Assembly (NCBI GenBank): GCA_013153895.1
Contig: JAADDN010000192.1
Coordinates: 1 to 6,699, forward strand
Source: Thermoproteota archaeon
Lineage (GTDB): Archaea > Thermoproteota > Thermoprotei > Thermoproteales > Thermocladiaceae
Length of the DNA: 6,699 nucleotides
Direction: 5' to 3'
Under the pieces are notes generated by a model. The model was not told where the DNA came from. It saw only the letters and a program-made list of their open reading frames with translations, and ran no database searches. The position numbers and the translations under genes are program-made. Of this stretch, positions 5,341 through 6,699 are shown piece by piece (within the stretch, counting starts at the first letter, position 1; each line of letters starts with the position of its first letter).

Positions 5341-6591
5341 TTACTTTATTATGTCCTCGAATATTGCTGCACTTATTGCCATCATGTCGTTTGATATTCT
5401 TGTTCCTATGTATCTCTTGTTCTCGTCTGTTCTTCTTAGGTATAGTGGCTGCCATCCATATCTTGTCCATCCAGGTGCCTTGTCTAGTGGCTTTATGTAG
5501 TCCTCTGGCTTTGGTATTCCTGTTAGTTCGTAGAACTTGTCCCATCCTATCCTCTCTATGAAGTCTCTCAGTCTCTCTCCCTTCTTCGCGTTTGCTACCC
5601 ATACATCAATTATCTTCTTTATCACTGCTACCAGTGTTGGCCATCTTGGTGGTTCTGCTGGTATGAATGGTACGAATACCTTTGCCATTCCTGGTCCTAC
5701 TCCAGTGTTTGCACATTTTCCTCCTACTAGAACCATGACTCCTATCTCTGCTGGATCATATGCTATTGCGTCACAGAAGTCGTGACATCTTCCACATGCC
5801 ATACATACTTGACCTCTTATCTCTGCTGCTATTGGTCTGCCCTTCTCATCCTTTATCATCTTTATGTCTCCTACTGGACATGCCTCGAGTAGTGATCTTG
5901 GTGGGCATAGTACTCTTATTCTCCATCCCTCCATCATTGGTATGCTTGCTGGATAGCCTACGATTCCTATGTCAGCTGCGTCGAATCCTCCTCCACATGC
6001 GTTGGGGCATGCTGATACCTTTATTGTTAGCTTTGCTGGTAGCTCCTTCTGAGTGTACTCGTATAGTACGTCTCCTAGAGCCTTCTCGATGGTTACTGCA
6101 TCTAGGACTGCTGTTGTACAGGTGATGTATGTTGAGCATATCTTTATGTTCCATAGTCTGTTGCCCCATCCTCCTACTAGGTATCCTCTCTCCCTCAGCT
6201 CTTTTGCTAGTGCTCTAGCGTTCTCCTCATTATCACACATTATTATGAGGTTACCCATCTTTGATGCCTCTATCCATCCAATACCATACTTGTCTGCTAG
6301 ATCGAGAAGCTCATACATGCTCTTCGTGCTTATTCTCACGGGTATGATGATCTTAACTAGGTAAAGTTTATCACCAGTCTCAGAAGTGACCTCGACAATT
6401 CCTGGATCAATGATCCTCCTCTTCTTCCACTTACCATAATTCTTCTGACATATGGGTGGGAGCCATGCCTTCGCAGGATAATATCTCCACATCTTCTCAG
6501 GCCTGTTCTGTGGGTGAAGTGGATGCTTTCTCAGCTCCTCTAGTGGAACGGTGGCTATCCAGTCAAGGATTGACTGAACTCGATCTGTCAT
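5341..6591 (-). CDS. dsrB: Dissimilatory sulfite reductase subunit, DsrB-like
   Basis: This 416-residue protein is a siroheme/[4Fe-4S] sulfite reductase subunit, catalysing sulfite reduction in sulfur respiration (or the reverse). Early LPPICQKNYGKW (44-55) and IIDPGIVEV resemble the DsrB start. Cys152-x5-Cys158 and Cys195-x3-Cys199 (SACPNACGGG) form the siroheme-coupled [4Fe-4S] site. A ferredoxin insert has Cys263-xx-Cys266-xx-Cys269-xxx-Cys273, with Cys238 a further candidate ligand. The segment FIPAEPPRWPTL (309-320) and the ERIGWDKFYELTG region (346-358) are strongly DsrB-like and differ from DsrA. It is longer than the ~380 residues of bacterial DsrB, with extra residues at both ends. 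Unusually, the siroheme site has the C-x5-C pattern I associate with DsrA. The ATG at 6591 is leaderless, with TTATTAAT about 28 bases upstream. No dsrA lies within the 108 bases upstream. Confidence 0.9.
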   Translation of the reverse strand: MTDRVQSILDWIATVPLEELRKHPLHPQNRPEKMWRYYPAKAWLPPICQKNYGKWKKRRIIDPGIVEVTSETGDKLYLVKIIIPVRISTKSMYELLDLADKYGIGWIEASKMGNLIIMCDNEENARALAKELRERGYLVGGWGNRLWNIKICSTYITCTTAVLDAVTIEKALGDVLYEYTQKELPAKLTIKVSACPNACGGGFDAADIGIVGYPASIPMMEGWRIRVLCPPRSLLEACPVGDIKMIKDEKGRPIAAEIRGQVCMACGRCHDFCDAIAYDPAEIGVMVLVGGKCANTGVGPGMAKVFVPFIPAEPPRWPTLVAVIKKIIDVWVANAKKGERLRDFIERIGWDKFYELTGIPKPEDYIKPLDKAPGWTRYGWQPLYLRRTDENKRYIGTRISNDMMAISAAIFEDIIK

Positions 6592-6615
6592 TGGTAGTAC
6601 TAGCCTACGAGGGGA

Positions 6616-6662
6616 TTAATAAGCAGCTATTCCACAATAAATGTAGAATAGCTACTTATAAA
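6616..6662. promoter_or_regulatory. Palindromic twin promoter between dsrB (-) and a right-edge gene (+)
   Basis: Arms 6619-6636 and 6642-6659 are inverted repeats of 18 bases matching at 16, with a 5-base spacer (ATAAA); two more outer pairs extend them after one mismatch. Each arm ends in a TATA box: TTATTAAT (minus, 6616-6623), about 28 bases from the dsrB ATG, and CTTATAAAC (plus, 6655-6663), about 30 bases from an ATG at 6689. Read outward, both halves give GAATAGCTRCTTATWAA. The structure therefore amounts to two near-identical promoters back to back, possibly with a dyad operator in the BRE region. Confidence 0.65.
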
Positions 6663-6688
6663 CTCGCAGAGGTGAGTAATTAATCAAG

Positions 6689-6699
6689 ATGTCTTGGAA
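6689..6699 (+). CDS. Possible first codons of a divergent gene leaving the right edge
   Basis: An ATG at 6689 (Met-Ser-Trp-) lies about 30 bases downstream of the plus-strand TATA box CTTATAAAC in the palindromic promoter, the same geometry as dsrB on the other strand. A GGTGA site at 6671-6675 is 13 bases upstream, somewhat far for a Shine-Dalgarno. Only 11 bases are visible, so neither the product nor the reality of the gene can be judged. Its promoter suggests expression matched to dsrB. Confidence 0.3.

Noticed and set aside
5027..5602. Minus-strand open frame spanning the winged-helix/dsrB junction
   Set aside because: It overlaps two well-supported genes in other frames, and its Arg/Lys/Asn-rich sequence is typical of a frame-shifted dsrB reading.
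5760..6125. Plus-strand Leu-rich open frame of 121 codons inside dsrB
   Set aside because: It looks like a hydrophobic membrane protein but is antisense to the siroheme and ferredoxin cysteine region of dsrB. The Leu richness comes from reading the complementary codons.
6619..6659. Inverted repeat as a transcription terminator or the end of a mobile element
   Set aside because: Archaeal termination does not rely on such hairpins, no oligo-T run follows, and there is no target-site duplication or transposase. The TATA boxes at both ends fit a divergent promoter better.
6456..6683. Plus-strand open frame of 75 codons running from within dsrB through the palindrome
   Set aside because: It overlaps the dsrB start on the other strand and crosses both promoter elements. 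Leaderless promoter geometry instead points to ATG 6689 as the divergent start.

Overview
This window looks like chromosomal DNA of a thermophilic archaeon, most likely a member of the Thermoproteota (Crenarchaeota). It carries four archaeal-type ribosomal protein genes. Arginine is written almost only as AGA/AGG and isoleucine often as ATA. Nearly every gene start lies about 25-32 bases downstream of a TATA-like box with no Shine-Dalgarno site, the mark of leaderless transcription. A dissimilatory sulfite reductase gene fits sulfur-respiring Thermoproteales-type lineages, but the genus cannot be named from the sequence alone.

Left part (1-3096): four ribosomal protein genes lie on the minus strand. 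Read in that direction they are rpl13 (uL13), rps9 (uS9), rps4 (uS4) and rps11 (uS11, running off the left edge). The usual archaeal order is rps13-rps4-rps11-rpoD-rpl18e-rpl13-rps9-rpoN. Here rps4 follows rps9, rpoD and rpl18e are absent from their usual position, and an AAA+ type ATPase gene on the opposite strand sits between rps4 and rps11. The ATPase gene ends one base from the end of rps4 and shares its promoter region with rps11.

Right part (3097-6699): a plus-strand pair encodes a CbiA/DsrN-type glutamine amidotransferase and a winged-helix DNA-binding protein. The pair converges, with a 4-base gap, on a minus-strand dsrB-like gene for a siroheme/iron-sulfur sulfite reductase subunit. 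DsrN-type enzymes amidate siroheme, so the amidotransferase may mature the cofactor of the reductase and the winged-helix protein may regulate the locus. These links are inferences from proximity. No dsrA is visible next to dsrB. Instead dsrB starts inside a near-perfect palindrome made of two almost identical promoters placed back to back, the second pointing at a gene that leaves the right edge.

The least ordinary signals are: (i) the twin-promoter palindrome at 6616-6662; (ii) an identical spaced motif, AGAGAAC-N12-TTCTCTAAC, wrapped around the TATA boxes of two separate divergent promoters (270-297 and 3103-3130); (iii) the dsrB-like protein without adjacent dsrA and with a DsrA-like cysteine pattern; (iv) a strong drift of synonymous codon use within single genes. 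No tRNA, rRNA, CRISPR array, insertion sequence or clear terminator was seen, and there is no gene-free stretch longer than 300 bases.
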